A program made the position numbers and the translations under genes. Shown in pieces: positions 55,574 through 64,000 of a stretch of 64,000 nucleotides of DNA. The notes under the pieces were generated by a model. That model did no database searches and was not told the DNA's origin. It was given only the letters and a program-made list of their open reading frames with translations. The DNA is taken from NCBI GenBank assembly GCA_028290545.1, contig JAQGJP010000071.1, forward strand, positions 1 through 64,000, written 5' to 3'. The first letter of the stretch is position 1, and the number at the start of each line of letters is the position of its first letter. The stretch is from Rhizobium sp. GTDB lineage: Bacteria > Pseudomonadota > Alphaproteobacteria > Rhizobiales > Rhizobiaceae.

Positions 55574-56947
55574 ATGCCCACAACCTCCACGTTCATCACC
55601 GAACCCGCCCGCCAGATCGAAGTCATCCACCGGACAGATGTGCTTGTCGTCGGCTCCGGGCCGGGCGGGCTGGCGGCGGCGCTTGCGGCAGCGCGCGCCG
55701 GGGTGGAAGTGACGCTGGTCGAACGCTTCGGCTGTTTCGGCGGCAACATCACGGTGGTGGGGGTCGAGGGCTTCGCCTGGTACCGGCATGAGGCGACGGT
55801 CGAGGCCAATGGCATCGGTCGCGAATTCGAGGAGCGCGCCAAGGACATGGGTGCTGCTGTGCCCGAGAGCCAGTCGCTGTCCTACGAGCTTGATTCCGAA
55901 GGCTTCAAGCTGGTCGCCGACCGCTTGGTCGAAGAGGCAGGCATTCACCCGATGCTGCACCGGCAGTTCGTCTCGCCGATCTTGGATGGCGATACGATTG
56001 TCGGCATCATCGTCGAATCCAAGGCCGGACGCGAGGCTATCCTCGCAAAACGGGTGATCGATGCAACGGGCGATGCGGATGTCGCCCATCGCGCCGGAGC
56101 GGCGACGATCAAGACCCCCATCGAGGAGATGCAGGCGGCGTCGGTGATGTTCCATCTCGCCGGTGTCGACAAGCGCGCCTTCATGGAAGGCATCAAGCGC
56201 GATCCCCAGACCTATGCCGATTGGTCGACCGGCGAATGGCAGATCGAGACTTCCGGCAAGGAGGACCAGATGTTCTCGCCTTTCCTTGCCAAGCCCTTCG
56301 CGCAGGCGATCAAGGATGGCGTGATCCCCAAGCACCTCAACACCATTGCCGGCACCTGGGGCGCCATGCATGATTCGGGCGAACTCACCTATATGAACCT
56401 CGTGCATCTGGCCGGTTGCGACGGCACGGATCCGGATAGCCTGACGAAGTTCGAGATCGAGGGTCGCAAGCAGGCGATGCTGGCGATCGAGGCGCTGCGC
56501 CGCTATACGCCGGGCTGCGAGGGCGCGCGGCTGAGGAATTTCGGCATGTCGATCGGCATCCGCGACACGCGCAAGCTGGACGCGGTCTACAACATGACCG
56601 AGAACGATGCGCGGGAGCAGGGCCGGTTCGAGGACACGATCGGCATCTATCCGGAATTCATCGACGGCTACGGCGTGCTGATCCTGCCGACCACGGGGCG
56701 CTACATGCAGATTCCCTATAGCAGCATGCTGCCCAGGGGCGTCAGGAACCTGGTTGTCGCGGGCCGGGCGATCGGCGGCGACAAGATCGCCCATGCGGCC
56801 ACCCGCAACATGGCCTGCTGTGCGGTGGCCGGTCAGGGTGCGGGCGTGGCGGCGGCGCTGTCGGTGAAAAGCGGATCGGAATTCGACCGTGTCGATATCA
56901 CCGCTGTGCAGGCGGAGCTTGAAAGACAGGGCGTCCGAATCTACTGA
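55574..56947 (+). CDS. FAD-dependent oxidoreductase (FAD_oxidored family)
   Basis: 457 residues. N-terminal Rossmann motif VLVVGSGPGGLAAALAAARA followed by ERFGCFGGNITVVG; later RVIDATGDADVAHRAGA and the C-terminal FAD contact NLVVAGRAIGGDKIAHAATR. This is the succinate dehydrogenase-like FAD_oxidored group of uncertain substrate. The start is uncertain: ATG at 55547 and 55574 both lack ribosome sites; the latter (MPTTSTFITEPARQIEVIHR) matches the usual N-terminus. The D-amino-acid-dehydrogenase-like gene follows after 31 bp, so both may serve one catabolic pathway. Confidence 0.83.
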   Translation: MPTTSTFITEPARQIEVIHRTDVLVVGSGPGGLAAALAAARAGVEVTLVERFGCFGGNITVVGVEGFAWYRHEATVEANGIGREFEERAKDMGAAVPESQSLSYELDSEGFKLVADRLVEEAGIHPMLHRQFVSPILDGDTIVGIIVESKAGREAILAKRVIDATGDADVAHRAGAATIKTPIEEMQAASVMFHLAGVDKRAFMEGIKRDPQTYADWSTGEWQIETSGKEDQMFSPFLAKPFAQAIKDGVIPKHLNTIAGTWGAMHDSGELTYMNLVHLAGCDGTDPDSLTKFEIEGRKQAMLAIEALRRYTPGCEGARLRNFGMSIGIRDTRKLDAVYNMTENDAREQGRFEDTIGIYPEFIDGYGVLILPTTGRYMQIPYSSMLPRGVRNLVVAGRAIGGDKIAHAATRNMACCAVAGQGAGVAAALSVKSGSEFDRVDITAVQAELERQGVRIY

Positions 56948-56978
56948 GAACCTTCGGAAATGTGCGGGAAGGTCTGAG

Positions 56979-58211
56979 ATGAAGAGTGCGATCGTTCTGG
57001 GTGCGGGCATGGTTGGCGTGTCCACCGCAATTGCCCTCAGGGATCGCGGCTGGGATGTGACGCTTGTCGACCGCAAGGCGCCGGGGCTGGAGACGAGTTT
57101 CGGCAATGCCGGCATCATCCAGAGCGAGGCGGTCGAGCCCTACGCCATGCCGCGTTCGATTGGGAAACTGTTCGAAATCGCGCTGGGCCGCACAAACGAC
57201 GTGCATTATTCCTTTCGCGAACTGCCGTTCCATCTTGCTACGCTCGCGCGCTACTGGTGGCATTCCGAAGGCAAGCGGCACCGGGCGGCCTCCGTCGCCT
57301 GGGCGAGCCTGATCGGAAGAGCCACGGCGACGCATGGCGCGCTGATCGAGCGGGCGGGTGCCGACAATCTCATTCGCCGGGATGGATTTCGGATGCTCTA
57401 TCGCAGCCAGTCCGAATTCGACGTCGCGCTGCGCAATGCAGAACGGATTTCCACGACCTATGGCGTGCCGTTTCGTGCATTGTCATCCGCCGAGATGGGC
57501 CAGGCCGAGCCTTCGTTGATCCATTCGGGCATCGGCGCAATCCACTGGCTGGATCCGTGGACGGCGAGTGATCCCGGCGGGCTGGTCTCCTCCTATGCCG
57601 GGCTTTTCCAGCGATCCGGCGGCAGGTTCGTTCACGGGGATGCCGCCACGCTGGCGCGCAAGGGATCCGGCTGGTCGGTGGTGACCAACGACGGCGTGGC
57701 GGAAGCAGAGCAAGCCGTCTTCACGCTCGGGCCGTGGTCCGCGGACGTGCTCAAGCCGTTTGGCCACAGCTTTCCCATGGTCCAGAAGCGCGGCTATCAT
57801 GCGCACTACCGATCGCCCCATCCTCTGCAGGTGCCGGTCATGGACACGGAGAACGGCTATCTCTTGCTGCCGATGGCAGCGGGAACGCGGATCACCACCG
57901 GCGCTCATCTGGCGCGGCCGGAGGCGCCTGCGGACTATGGCCAGCTTGAGCGCGCCGAAGCGGCAGCGCGGCGGTTGATTGATCTCGGCCCCCGCGTCGA
58001 GGACAAGCCATGGCAAGGCACCCGGCCATGCATGCCCGACATGCTGCCGGTGATCGGTCTGTCGCAGCATCACAAGGGCCTGTGGATGAATTTCGGCCAT
58101 GGCCATCAGGGCTTCACGCTCGGACCGGCAACCGCCGATGTGCTGGCGTCGATGATGGCAGGAGAAAAGCCGCAGGTCGATATGCAGCCGTTCCGGCCCG
58201 AGCGGTACTAG
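56979..58211 (+). CDS. FAD-dependent amine/D-amino acid dehydrogenase-like protein
   Basis: 410 residues from ATG 56979 (MKSAIVLGAGMVGVSTAIAL), preceded by GGGAAGG. FAD-binding start GAGMVGVSTAIALRDRGWDV and the DAO-fold segments TSFGNAGIIQSEAVEPYAMP, LLPMAAGTRITTGAHLARPE and the C-terminal NFGHGHQGFTLGPATADVLA. Related to DadA, which oxidises D-amino acids to keto acids and feeds electrons to quinone. The actual substrate is open. Probably co-transcribed with the preceding FAD gene. Confidence 0.87.
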   Translation: MKSAIVLGAGMVGVSTAIALRDRGWDVTLVDRKAPGLETSFGNAGIIQSEAVEPYAMPRSIGKLFEIALGRTNDVHYSFRELPFHLATLARYWWHSEGKRHRAASVAWASLIGRATATHGALIERAGADNLIRRDGFRMLYRSQSEFDVALRNAERISTTYGVPFRALSSAEMGQAEPSLIHSGIGAIHWLDPWTASDPGGLVSSYAGLFQRSGGRFVHGDAATLARKGSGWSVVTNDGVAEAEQAVFTLGPWSADVLKPFGHSFPMVQKRGYHAHYRSPHPLQVPVMDTENGYLLLPMAAGTRITTGAHLARPEAPADYGQLERAEAAARRLIDLGPRVEDKPWQGTRPCMPDMLPVIGLSQHHKGLWMNFGHGHQGFTLGPATADVLASMMAGEKPQVDMQPFRPERY

Positions 58212-58214
58212 CCT

Positions 58215-58982
58215 CTATGCGGATGTCTTGACTACATAGCCGCCCGGCGCATTGGCCCACGGGAAGCGCTTGATGGGTGCGTGGATGGCATTCCTGCGGG
58301 CAAATTCATCCCATGCCCGGGTTTCTCCGGGCCATTTGCTGGTTGCATACTCGTCCAGCACCAGAACGCCGCCCGGTACGATCCGCTCCCAGCAATGCGC
58401 CAAAATGGCAGAGGTTGGCTCGTAAATATCGACATCGATATTGACCAGACAAAACCTTGCCTCCGGATTGTTTTCCAGCCACTCCGGCAAGGTCCTGGTG
58501 ATGTCGCCGACGATAATCTGCCCACGGTTGGCGGGGAGGACGGAATCCTGGTTATGAAGCGCCAGGAGCTGCTTGAATTCGTCGAGAAATGCCTCTGCGC
58601 TCAATCCGCCAGTCTTCTTCTGCACGGTGATGTCCTCGGTGCCGTCTTCCAGCGCGATCTCCGGAAAACCCGCGAACGTGTCGAAACCGAAAACCTTCTT
58701 ATGGGTTGCCGTCGGGGTGAAAACCTCAAGGAACTTATGCCAGCTGAAAAAGGATTTGCCGAAATAAACGCCGAAATCGAGGTAATGCCCGGGCAAGTCC
58801 GTCGTCAGCTTGAATATTTCGTAATGGGCCAGTTGCCGGATAAAGCTGCGGCGGCTGGCATAGACGGGGAACAGGTCGACGTAGTGCCTGATATCATGCG
58901 GATATTTCTCGGTGATACTTCTCAATTTTCCGAAGAACGCATCCTCGCCTTCGGAAGGGTAGAAAAAAGTATCTGCGCTCAT
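58215..58982 (-). CDS. TylF/MycF-type O-methyltransferase
   Basis: 255 residues. SAM-binding region YLDFGVYFGKSFFSWHKFLE, then VFGFDTFAGFPEI and the acidic metal/sugar site VNIDVDIYEPTSAILAHCWE followed by VLDEYATSKWPGETRA. The TylF family O-methylates sugars of macrolides and, in other bacteria, surface polysaccharides. No antibiotic genes are here, so a polysaccharide or small sugar is more likely. It converges with the DadA-like gene, with 3 bp between stops. Confidence 0.85.
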   Translation of the reverse strand: MSADTFFYPSEGEDAFFGKLRSITEKYPHDIRHYVDLFPVYASRRSFIRQLAHYEIFKLTTDLPGHYLDFGVYFGKSFFSWHKFLEVFTPTATHKKVFGFDTFAGFPEIALEDGTEDITVQKKTGGLSAEAFLDEFKQLLALHNQDSVLPANRGQIIVGDITRTLPEWLENNPEARFCLVNIDVDIYEPTSAILAHCWERIVPGGVLVLDEYATSKWPGETRAWDEFARRNAIHAPIKRFPWANAPGGYVVKTSA

Positions 58983-59219
58983 CTTGGAAGACCCCTATGA
59001 GGATGGCTCGTGATTCGGTGTGGAAATCGTCGGACAAACGACTCAGGTTGCATGCACGCAAAAAAGCATGGCCGCAAGTTTCTTTTTGGGCTGGCATTAC
59101 CGAGAGTCTGATCTGGAAAGGTATCCCCAAAACGTCAATGTTCCGGCGTCGTAAATGCAGCATTCCGGTTTGCCTTCTGCTATATCGGTTCGCATATCAA
59201 TGGCTGCGGGACATGACGG

Positions 59220-60407
59220 ATGACGGACGCTTTTCTCCAACACATGCGCAATGAGATCGATGGCCTGAAAAGCGCCGGTCTCTATAAATCCGAACGCGTC
59301 ATCACCTCGAAGCAGGCAGGCGAGATCCAGGTTGCCTCCGGCCAGAAGGTTCTGAATTTCTGCGCCAACAATTATCTCGGCCTTGCCAATAACCAAGAAC
59401 TCGCAGAAACAGCCAAGCGTGCGCTCGACCGCTATGGCTATGGCATGGCATCGGTGCGCTTCATCTGCGGCACGCAGGAGGAGCACAAGCAACTGGAGGA
59501 ACGGATCTCCGGCTTCCTCGGCATGGAGGACACGATCCTCTATTCCTCCTGTTTCGACGCCAATGGAGGATTGTTCGAGACGCTGCTCGGCGAGGAAGAC
59601 GCGATCATTTCCGATGCGCTCAACCACGCCTCGATCATCGACGGCGTCAGGCTCTCCAAGGCCAAGCGTTTCCGCTATGCCAACAACGACATGAAGGCGC
59701 TGGAAGAAGAGCTGAAGAAGGCGGAGGGCAGCCGCTTCAAGCTGATCGCCACGGATGGCGTGTTCTCGATGGACGGCATCATCGCCAATCTCGCCGGCGT
59801 CTGCGATCTCGCGGAGAAGTACGGCGCGATGGTGATGGTCGATGACAGCCACGCAGTCGGCTTCGTTGGCCTGCATGGCCGTGGCTCGGCGGAGCATTGC
59901 GGCGTCGAAGGCCGGATCCATATCATGACCGGCACGCTCGGCAAGGCGCTGGGTGGCGCATCGGGCGGCTATACGTCGGGCCGGCGCGAAGTCATCGACT
60001 GGCTAAGGCAGCGCTCGCGGCCCTATCTTTTTTCCAACACGCTGGCTCCGGTGATCGCGGCCGCGTCGCTCAAAGTGTTCGACCTGATCGAGCATGGCGA
60101 TGGCCTGCGCCAGCAGCTCTATGAAAACGCGGCTTTCTTCCGCAGCGAAATGACCCGGCTCGGCTTCAAGCTTGCCGGCGAGGGCCATGCGATCATTCCG
60201 GTCATGCTGGGCGATGCCGCCCTGGCGCAGGAGATGTCGGCGCGGATGCTGGAAAAGGGCGTCTATGTCGTCGGCTTCTCCTTCCCCGTGGTGCCGAAGG
60301 GCCAGGCGCGCATCCGCACGCAGATGTCGGCGGCGCATTCCCGCGAAGATGTCGAGAAAGCGATTTCGGTGTTTGCCGAGGTCGGCAGGGAACTGGGTGT
60401 GATCTGA
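59220..60407 (+). CDS. kbl: 2-amino-3-ketobutyrate CoA ligase (glycine C-acetyltransferase)
   Basis: 395 residues, the normal length. Alpha-oxoamine synthase fold: [80 protein letters not shown] and the PLP lysine in [20 protein letters not shown]. It cleaves 2-amino-3-ketobutyrate with CoA into glycine and acetyl-CoA. Its stop overlaps the tdh start by one base, giving the standard two-gene threonine dehydrogenase operon. Confidence 0.96.
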   Translation: MTDAFLQHMRNEIDGLKSAGLYKSERVITSKQAGEIQVASGQKVLNFCANNYLGLANNQELAETAKRALDRYGYGMASVRFICGTQEEHKQLEERISGFLGMEDTILYSSCFDANGGLFETLLGEEDAIISDALNHASIIDGVRLSKAKRFRYANNDMKALEEELKKAEGSRFKLIATDGVFSMDGIIANLAGVCDLAEKYGAMVMVDDSHAVGFVGLHGRGSAEHCGVEGRIHIMTGTLGKALGGASGGYTSGRREVIDWLRQRSRPYLFSNTLAPVIAAASLKVFDLIEHGDGLRQQLYENAAFFRSEMTRLGFKLAGEGHAIIPVMLGDAALAQEMSARMLEKGVYVVGFSFPVVPKGQARIRTQMSAAHSREDVEKAISVFAEVGRELGVI

Positions 60408-61444
60408 TGTCGAACATGATGCGCGCGCTGGTGAAGGCAAAGCCCGAGGTCGGGCTGTGGATGGAACATGTTCCGGTGCCGGAGCCCGGCCCGAACGACG
60501 TGCTGATCAAGGTGCGGAAATCGGCGATCTGCGGCACGGACGTGCATATCTGGAATTGGGACCAGTGGGCCCAGAAGACCATTCCGGTGCCGATGGTGGT
60601 CGGCCATGAATTCGTCGGCGAAATCGCCGAGATCGGATCGTCGGTGACCAAGTACAAGGTCGGTGAGCGGGTGTCCGGCGAGGGGCATATCGTCTGCGGC
60701 AAGTGCCGCAATTGCCGTGCGGGCAGAGGCCATCTCTGCCACTACACTCAGGGCGTCGGCGTCAACCGGCCAGGCTCGTTCGGTGAATATGTCTGCATTC
60801 CGGAGCACAATGTCGTGGGGATACCCGAGGACGTGCCCGACGAAGTGGCGGCGATCTTCGACCCATTCGGCAATGCGGTCCACACGGCCCTTTCTTTCGA
60901 TCTCGTCGGCGAGGACGTGCTGGTGACCGGCGCCGGGCCGATCGGCATCATGGGCGCCATGGTCGCCAGGCGCTCCGGGGCCCGCAAGGTGGTGATCACC
61001 GATATCAACCCGGTACGGCTGGAACTGGCGCGCCAATGCGGTATCGATCACGTCGTCGATGCGTCGAAGGAAAACCTCGCCGAGGTGATGAAGTCGATCG
61101 GCATGAAGGAAGGCTTCGATGTCGGGCTCGAAATGTCCGGCGCGCCGCCTGCCTTCCGCTCGATGATCGACGCCATGAACAACGGCGGCAAGATCGCCAT
61201 CCTCGGCATCGCGCCGGAAGGCTTCGGCATCGACTGGAACAAGGTGATCTTCAAGATGCTGACGCTGAAGGGCATCTATGGCCGCGAAATGTTCGAGACC
61301 TGGTACAAGATGATCGCTTTCGTCCAGGGCGGGCTTGATCTCAAGCAGATCATCACCCACCGTATCCCGATCGACGAATTCCGCGACGGCTTCGAGGCGA
61401 TGCGCTCGGGCAATTCCGGCAAGGTGGTGATGGACTGGGTTTGA
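60407..61444 (+). CDS. tdh: L-threonine 3-dehydrogenase
   Basis: 345 residues, zinc medium-chain dehydrogenase. Catalytic Cys/His in [31 protein letters not shown], structural zinc [18 protein letters not shown] motif [20 protein letters not shown] and the Tdh-typical [12 protein letters not shown]-like block ([20 protein letters not shown]). It oxidises threonine to 2-amino-3-ketobutyrate, the substrate of Kbl. The tail [11 protein letters not shown] is characteristic. Confidence 0.96.
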   Translation: MSNMMRALVKAKPEVGLWMEHVPVPEPGPNDVLIKVRKSAICGTDVHIWNWDQWAQKTIPVPMVVGHEFVGEIAEIGSSVTKYKVGERVSGEGHIVCGKCRNCRAGRGHLCHYTQGVGVNRPGSFGEYVCIPEHNVVGIPEDVPDEVAAIFDPFGNAVHTALSFDLVGEDVLVTGAGPIGIMGAMVARRSGARKVVITDINPVRLELARQCGIDHVVDASKENLAEVMKSIGMKEGFDVGLEMSGAPPAFRSMIDAMNNGGKIAILGIAPEGFGIDWNKVIFKMLTLKGIYGREMFETWYKMIAFVQGGLDLKQIITHRIPIDEFRDGFEAMRSGNSGKVVMDWV

Positions 61445-61653
61445 AGCGGTCCATCACAGTCCATTTTCAACAAATGTCGTTACAAAATGTGAACGCAGCG
61501 TGCGAGCCATTATGCTTGGCAAGGCGACGCAGCCCTCCCACATATCCGTCGTGCAGCGAGAACCGACGCAGACTGTGTTCCCTCGGAGACAGCGGCCGGG
61601 TTTCGGTCGCGTTATAGGCACTGCAACGAAAAGACGTAAACCAGTTGTAAACC

Positions 61654-61773
61654 ATGACCAGACTAATCGCCATCTCCCTCCTTGCCATCGTCACATTTTC
61701 GACACGCCTGTCGATGATCACCATAGCCACGTCAACTGCGTCGGCCTGCGGGTCGCAAACCTCTTGTAAGTAA
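61654..61773 (+). CDS. Short exported cysteine-containing peptide A
   Basis: 39 residues, below the usual gene-calling limit. MTRLIAISLLAIVTFSTRLS is a signal-like start; the chain ends TASACGSQTSCK, with two cysteines spaced C-x5-C. No clear ribosome site precedes the ATG. The stop codon overlaps the ribosome site of the next peptide, and both share the shape signal - (T/P)ASAC - C - end, which is the main reason to believe either is real. Function unknown; I know no family. Confidence 0.45.
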   Translation: MTRLIAISLLAIVTFSTRLSMITIATSTASACGSQTSCK

Positions 61774-61784
61774 GGAAGAATATC

Positions 61785-61901
61785 GTGAAGGGCATTTTTT
61801 GTTTGCTGTTTGTCATGGTCGCGATGACCATCGGCGCGTCGGCATTTGAACTCAGCACCCGGCCAGCGTCGGCTTGCACCATAATCGGACAGTGCGACTA
61901 A
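61785..61901 (+). CDS. Short exported cysteine-containing peptide B
   Basis: 38 residues from a GTG with a good AAGGAAG six bases upstream. MKGIFCLLFVMVAMTIGASA is a convincing signal peptide with a likely cut after GASA; the rest is FELSTRPASACTIIGQCD, two cysteines spaced C-x5-C. It resembles peptide A in its end (ASAC-x5-C plus one polar residue). It lies between tdh and the convergent tetR gene. A secreted or periplasmic microprotein with a disulphide or metal site is inferred. Confidence 0.5.
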   Translation: MKGIFCLLFVMVAMTIGASAFELSTRPASACTIIGQCD

Positions 61902-61917
61902 GATCTGTTGTTTCCTA

Positions 61918-62541
61918 TCAGGCCTGCGGCCTCTTGGACCGGAAACTGGCGAAGAGTTGCGACAGGCATTTCTCCCCTTCGGCTGCGAGATCGAATTTCA
62001 TACCGAACCGCAGCCAGTCGATGTAAAGTCCTTTCAACATCCAGATGAAGCAACGGGACGCCGCATAGGGCGTCCAGCCGGATGCGAGCTGGCCCTTTGT
62101 CTGTGCCGTCTCGAATGCGTGGCAGACGGATGTGCAGCTCAGCGAATCCATGTCGCGCTGTTTTTCCAGCAGGCCGGCCATGTCCTGACTGTAGTCGCAG
62201 CGAAACAGGATCGTATAGATCCGCTGCCGGCGCTCGTCGCCCGATATCGCCGCAAGCCAATCGACGCTTGCCTTTAGCATCAATGCGAGGGCATCGCCGG
62301 GGTCGGCCTGCAATTCCCGCGCGACCATGTCCTCCTGCGGCAGCGGCACCGAATCGTGCAGCGCAAGCAGCAATTCGGTCTTGTTGACGAAATGCCAGTA
62401 AATCGCTCCGCGCGTAACGCCCGCCTCGCGCGCGACATCTTCAAGCGTCGTCTCCGAAACGCCCTTGTCGTAAAACACGCGTTCGGCAGCGCAAATGATG
62501 CGCTGCCTGGTTTCTTCGGCTTCGGCCTTGGTTCTACGCAC
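61918..62541 (-). CDS. TetR/AcrR-family regulator of the adjacent RND pump
   Basis: 207 residues. N-terminal helix-turn-helix: RQRIICAAERVFYDKGVSET, TLEDVAREAGVTRGAIYWHF; the ligand domain follows with a C-terminal ILFRCDYSQDMAGLLEKQRD and Trp/Arg-rich pocket (FIWMLKGLYIDWLRFG). Closely like AcrR/TtgR/BepR repressors of multidrug pumps. It lies 45 bp downstream of the pump permease gene on the same strand, so it may be in the pump operon; the operator should be upstream of the window end. Confidence 0.9.
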   Translation of the reverse strand: MRRTKAEAEETRQRIICAAERVFYDKGVSETTLEDVAREAGVTRGAIYWHFVNKTELLLALHDSVPLPQEDMVARELQADPGDALALMLKASVDWLAAISGDERRQRIYTILFRCDYSQDMAGLLEKQRDMDSLSCTSVCHAFETAQTKGQLASGWTPYAASRCFIWMLKGLYIDWLRFGMKFDLAAEGEKCLSQLFASFRSKRPQA

Positions 62542-62586
62542 GCTACCTCCTGGTGTTCATGCGGGCGTCGTTTGTCTCACCTGCTC

Positions 62587-64000
62587 CTATCCCGCCGGTG
62601 TCGCTGTCGGTTCCGGCTGCTCCGGTGTATCCTTGTCGGCATCGGCCCGGTTCTTGGGAACGAACATCCGCGCGATGAACACGAAGAAGACTGGCACGAA
62701 GAAGATCGCCAGCACTGTCGCCGTGATCATGCCTCCCATCACCCCGGTGCCGATGGCACGCTGGCTGCCAGCGCTGGCGCCGGTGGCGATCGCCAGGGGC
62801 AGAACGCCGAGCGTGAAGGCAAGCGACGTCATCAGGATCGGCCGGAAACGCAGATGCGCCGCCTCGATCGTCGCCTCCAGCAGCGGCTTGCCTTCTGCGT
62901 GCAGATCCTTGGCGAACTCGATGATCAGGATGGCGTTCTTGGCGGACAGACCGATGATGGCGATCAGGCCGACCTTGAAGTAGACATCGTTGGGCATGTC
63001 CCGGAGAATGACCGCCGTCACCGATCCGATGACGCCCAGGGGCACGACCATCATCACAGCCACCGGAATCGACCAGCTCTCATAGAGCGCTGCAAGCACC
63101 AGGAAAACGAGGAGGCATGAAAGGCCCAGGAGAATCGGCGCCTGGGAGCCGGACTGGATTTCCTGCAGCGACTGGCCTGTCCATTCGAAGCCGAAGCCGG
63201 GCGGCAGTTCCTTGGCAAGCCGCTCCATTTCGGTGATCGCGTCCCCGGATGAGTAGCCCGGCTTCGTCTCGCCGCCGATGCGGATGGACGGGTAGCCGTT
63301 ATAGCCCACCACCTGTGTCGGCCCCATGCTCCATTCGACCGTGGCAAAGGCCGAAATGGGAACCATGCCGCCATTCGAATTGCGGACGGAGAGGTTCAGC
63401 AGGTCGGCGGTCTGCATGCGCTTGCCCTGGTCGGCCTGCACGGTGACGCGCTGCAGGCGGCCGGCATTCGGGAAGTCATTGACATAGCTCGAACCAAGAT
63501 TGGTGGCGATCGTGGCATTGATGTCGGCGAACGAAACGCCGAACGTGTTGGCTTTCTCTCGGTCGACGAGCAGGTTGACCTGGGCGGCTTCCGGCATGCC
63601 TTCGACACGGAGACCGGACAGGACCGGACTCTGGGCCGCGGCCCCGAGCAGTTGGTCACGCGCCGCGGCCAGCGCCTCCTGTCCAAGACCTGCACGGTCC
63701 TGCAGGCGGAAGGAGAAGCCGTTGGTGGTGCCGAGACCCTGGATCGCCGGCGGCGACAGCGCGAAGCTGATCGCGTCCTTGATGCCGAACATCGCCATGC
63801 TGGCGCGCCCGGCGATCGCGGCGGCGGAATTGCTGTCGTCGCGCTCGCTCCAGTCCTTCAACGTTACGAAGGCAAGGCCGGCGTTCTGGCCGAGGCCGTT
63901 GAAGCTGAAGCCCTTGATGGCGATGATGCGATCGACGGCCTTCTCCTTGGAGAAAATGCCCTCGATCTGCTTGATAACCTCGTCCGTGCGGTTGGCCGTG
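62587..64000 (-). CDS. RND multidrug efflux permease, C-terminal part (window edge)
   Basis: The frame is open to the right edge; about 470 C-terminal residues are present. The porter-domain stretch IIAIKGFSFNGLGQNAGLAF and LSGLRVEGMPEAAQVNLLVD, then GFGFEWTGQSLQEIQSGSQA, and membrane helices with VYFKVGLIAIIGLSAKNAIL and FRPILMTSLAFTLGVLPLAI match AcrB/MexB/BepE. The tail (DKDTPEQPEPTATPAG) is short and acidic. It would work with a periplasmic adaptor (upstream, outside) and TolC. The neighbouring TetR gene is probably its regulator. Confidence 0.94.
   Translation of the reverse strand, partial: TANRTDEVIKQIEGIFSKEKAVDRIIAIKGFSFNGLGQNAGLAFVTLKDWSERDDSNSAAAIAGRASMAMFGIKDAISFALSPPAIQGLGTTNGFSFRLQDRAGLGQEALAAARDQLLGAAAQSPVLSGLRVEGMPEAAQVNLLVDREKANTFGVSFADINATIATNLGSSYVNDFPNAGRLQRVTVQADQGKRMQTADLLNLSVRNSNGGMVPISAFATVEWSMGPTQVVGYNGYPSIRIGGETKPGYSSGDAITEMERLAKELPPGFGFEWTGQSLQEIQSGSQAPILLGLSCLLVFLVLAALYESWSIPVAVMMVVPLGVIGSVTAVILRDMPNDVYFKVGLIAIIGLSAKNAILIIEFAKDLHAEGKPLLEATIEAAHLRFRPILMTSLAFTLGVLPLAIATGASAGSQRAIGTGVMGGMITATVLAIFFVPVFFVFIARMFVPKNRADADKDTPEQPEPTATPAG

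Overview
The window is a dense, GC-rich alphaproteobacterial chromosome segment, most likely from the Rhizobiaceae or a close relative in the Rhizobiales. Supporting signs are the linked blocks greA-lpsB-sugar-transfer genes and trxB-lsrB with tandem AbcR-like sRNAs, a petP-petR two-component locus, a BA14K-family protein, a chemoreceptor ending in DWEEF, and the yqeY-dnaG pair. The order greA/lpsB/.../trxB/lsrB/abcR matches the arrangement known from Sinorhizobium meliloti. It appears here with a TRAP transporter inserted between trxB and the polysaccharide genes. No tRNA, rRNA, CRISPR array, prophage or insertion sequence was seen.

Layout. 1-8023 (minus): start of prs, a membrane-anchored coiled-coil protein with a DUF4189-like tail, a lipoprotein, a creatinase-like M24 protein, pgeF, a MidA-type methyltransferase and lgt. 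8199-11148 (plus): ubiK, a YbjN protein, proC, csaA and a cysteine phosphatase. 11151-11705: a broken higBA toxin-antitoxin locus fused into one reading frame. 11751-14370 (minus): petP, petR and a histidine kinase. 14588-16678 (plus): ilvE, a small membrane protein and a metallo-hydrolase. 16734-24683 (minus): BA14K protein, cspA, an EamA transporter, a PQQ-type sugar dehydrogenase, a class GN-like sortase with its VIT/vWA substrate, and an EAL protein. 24899-27415 (plus): aatA and a four-EF-hand protein.

27543-28203 holds three tandem copies of a roughly 113-nt minus-strand sRNA. Each has its own terminator and an inverted repeat at identical distance upstream. They lie next to lsrB (28362-29258), whose product is known in relatives to activate abcR sRNA genes. 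trxB, the TRAP genes and the LPS/sugar-transfer cluster follow to greA (36570). Then come an SRPBCC protein, carB, a small monooxygenase-fold protein, a chemoreceptor, a zinc alcohol dehydrogenase, a LytTR membrane regulator, DUF2306, a zinc metallopeptidase, MFS and MATE exporters, and carA.

52311-64000: yqeY-dnaG is followed by an intact RelE/HigA-type toxin-antitoxin pair with an operator-like repeat on the toxin start. Next are two FAD oxidoreductases, a TylF-like methyltransferase, kbl-tdh (threonine breakdown), a pair of cysteine-bearing exported microproteins (39 and 38 codons), a TetR regulator and the C-terminal part of an RND pump.

The strongest leads are the triple AbcR-like array with its spaced dyads, the frameshifted HigB-HigA chimera, the microprotein pair, the sortase/substrate pair in this kind of genome, and the hairpin-rich greA leader. 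All calls come from reading the sequence; no database search or folding program was run. Start codons were moved inward where a ribosome binding site or family alignment favoured it.
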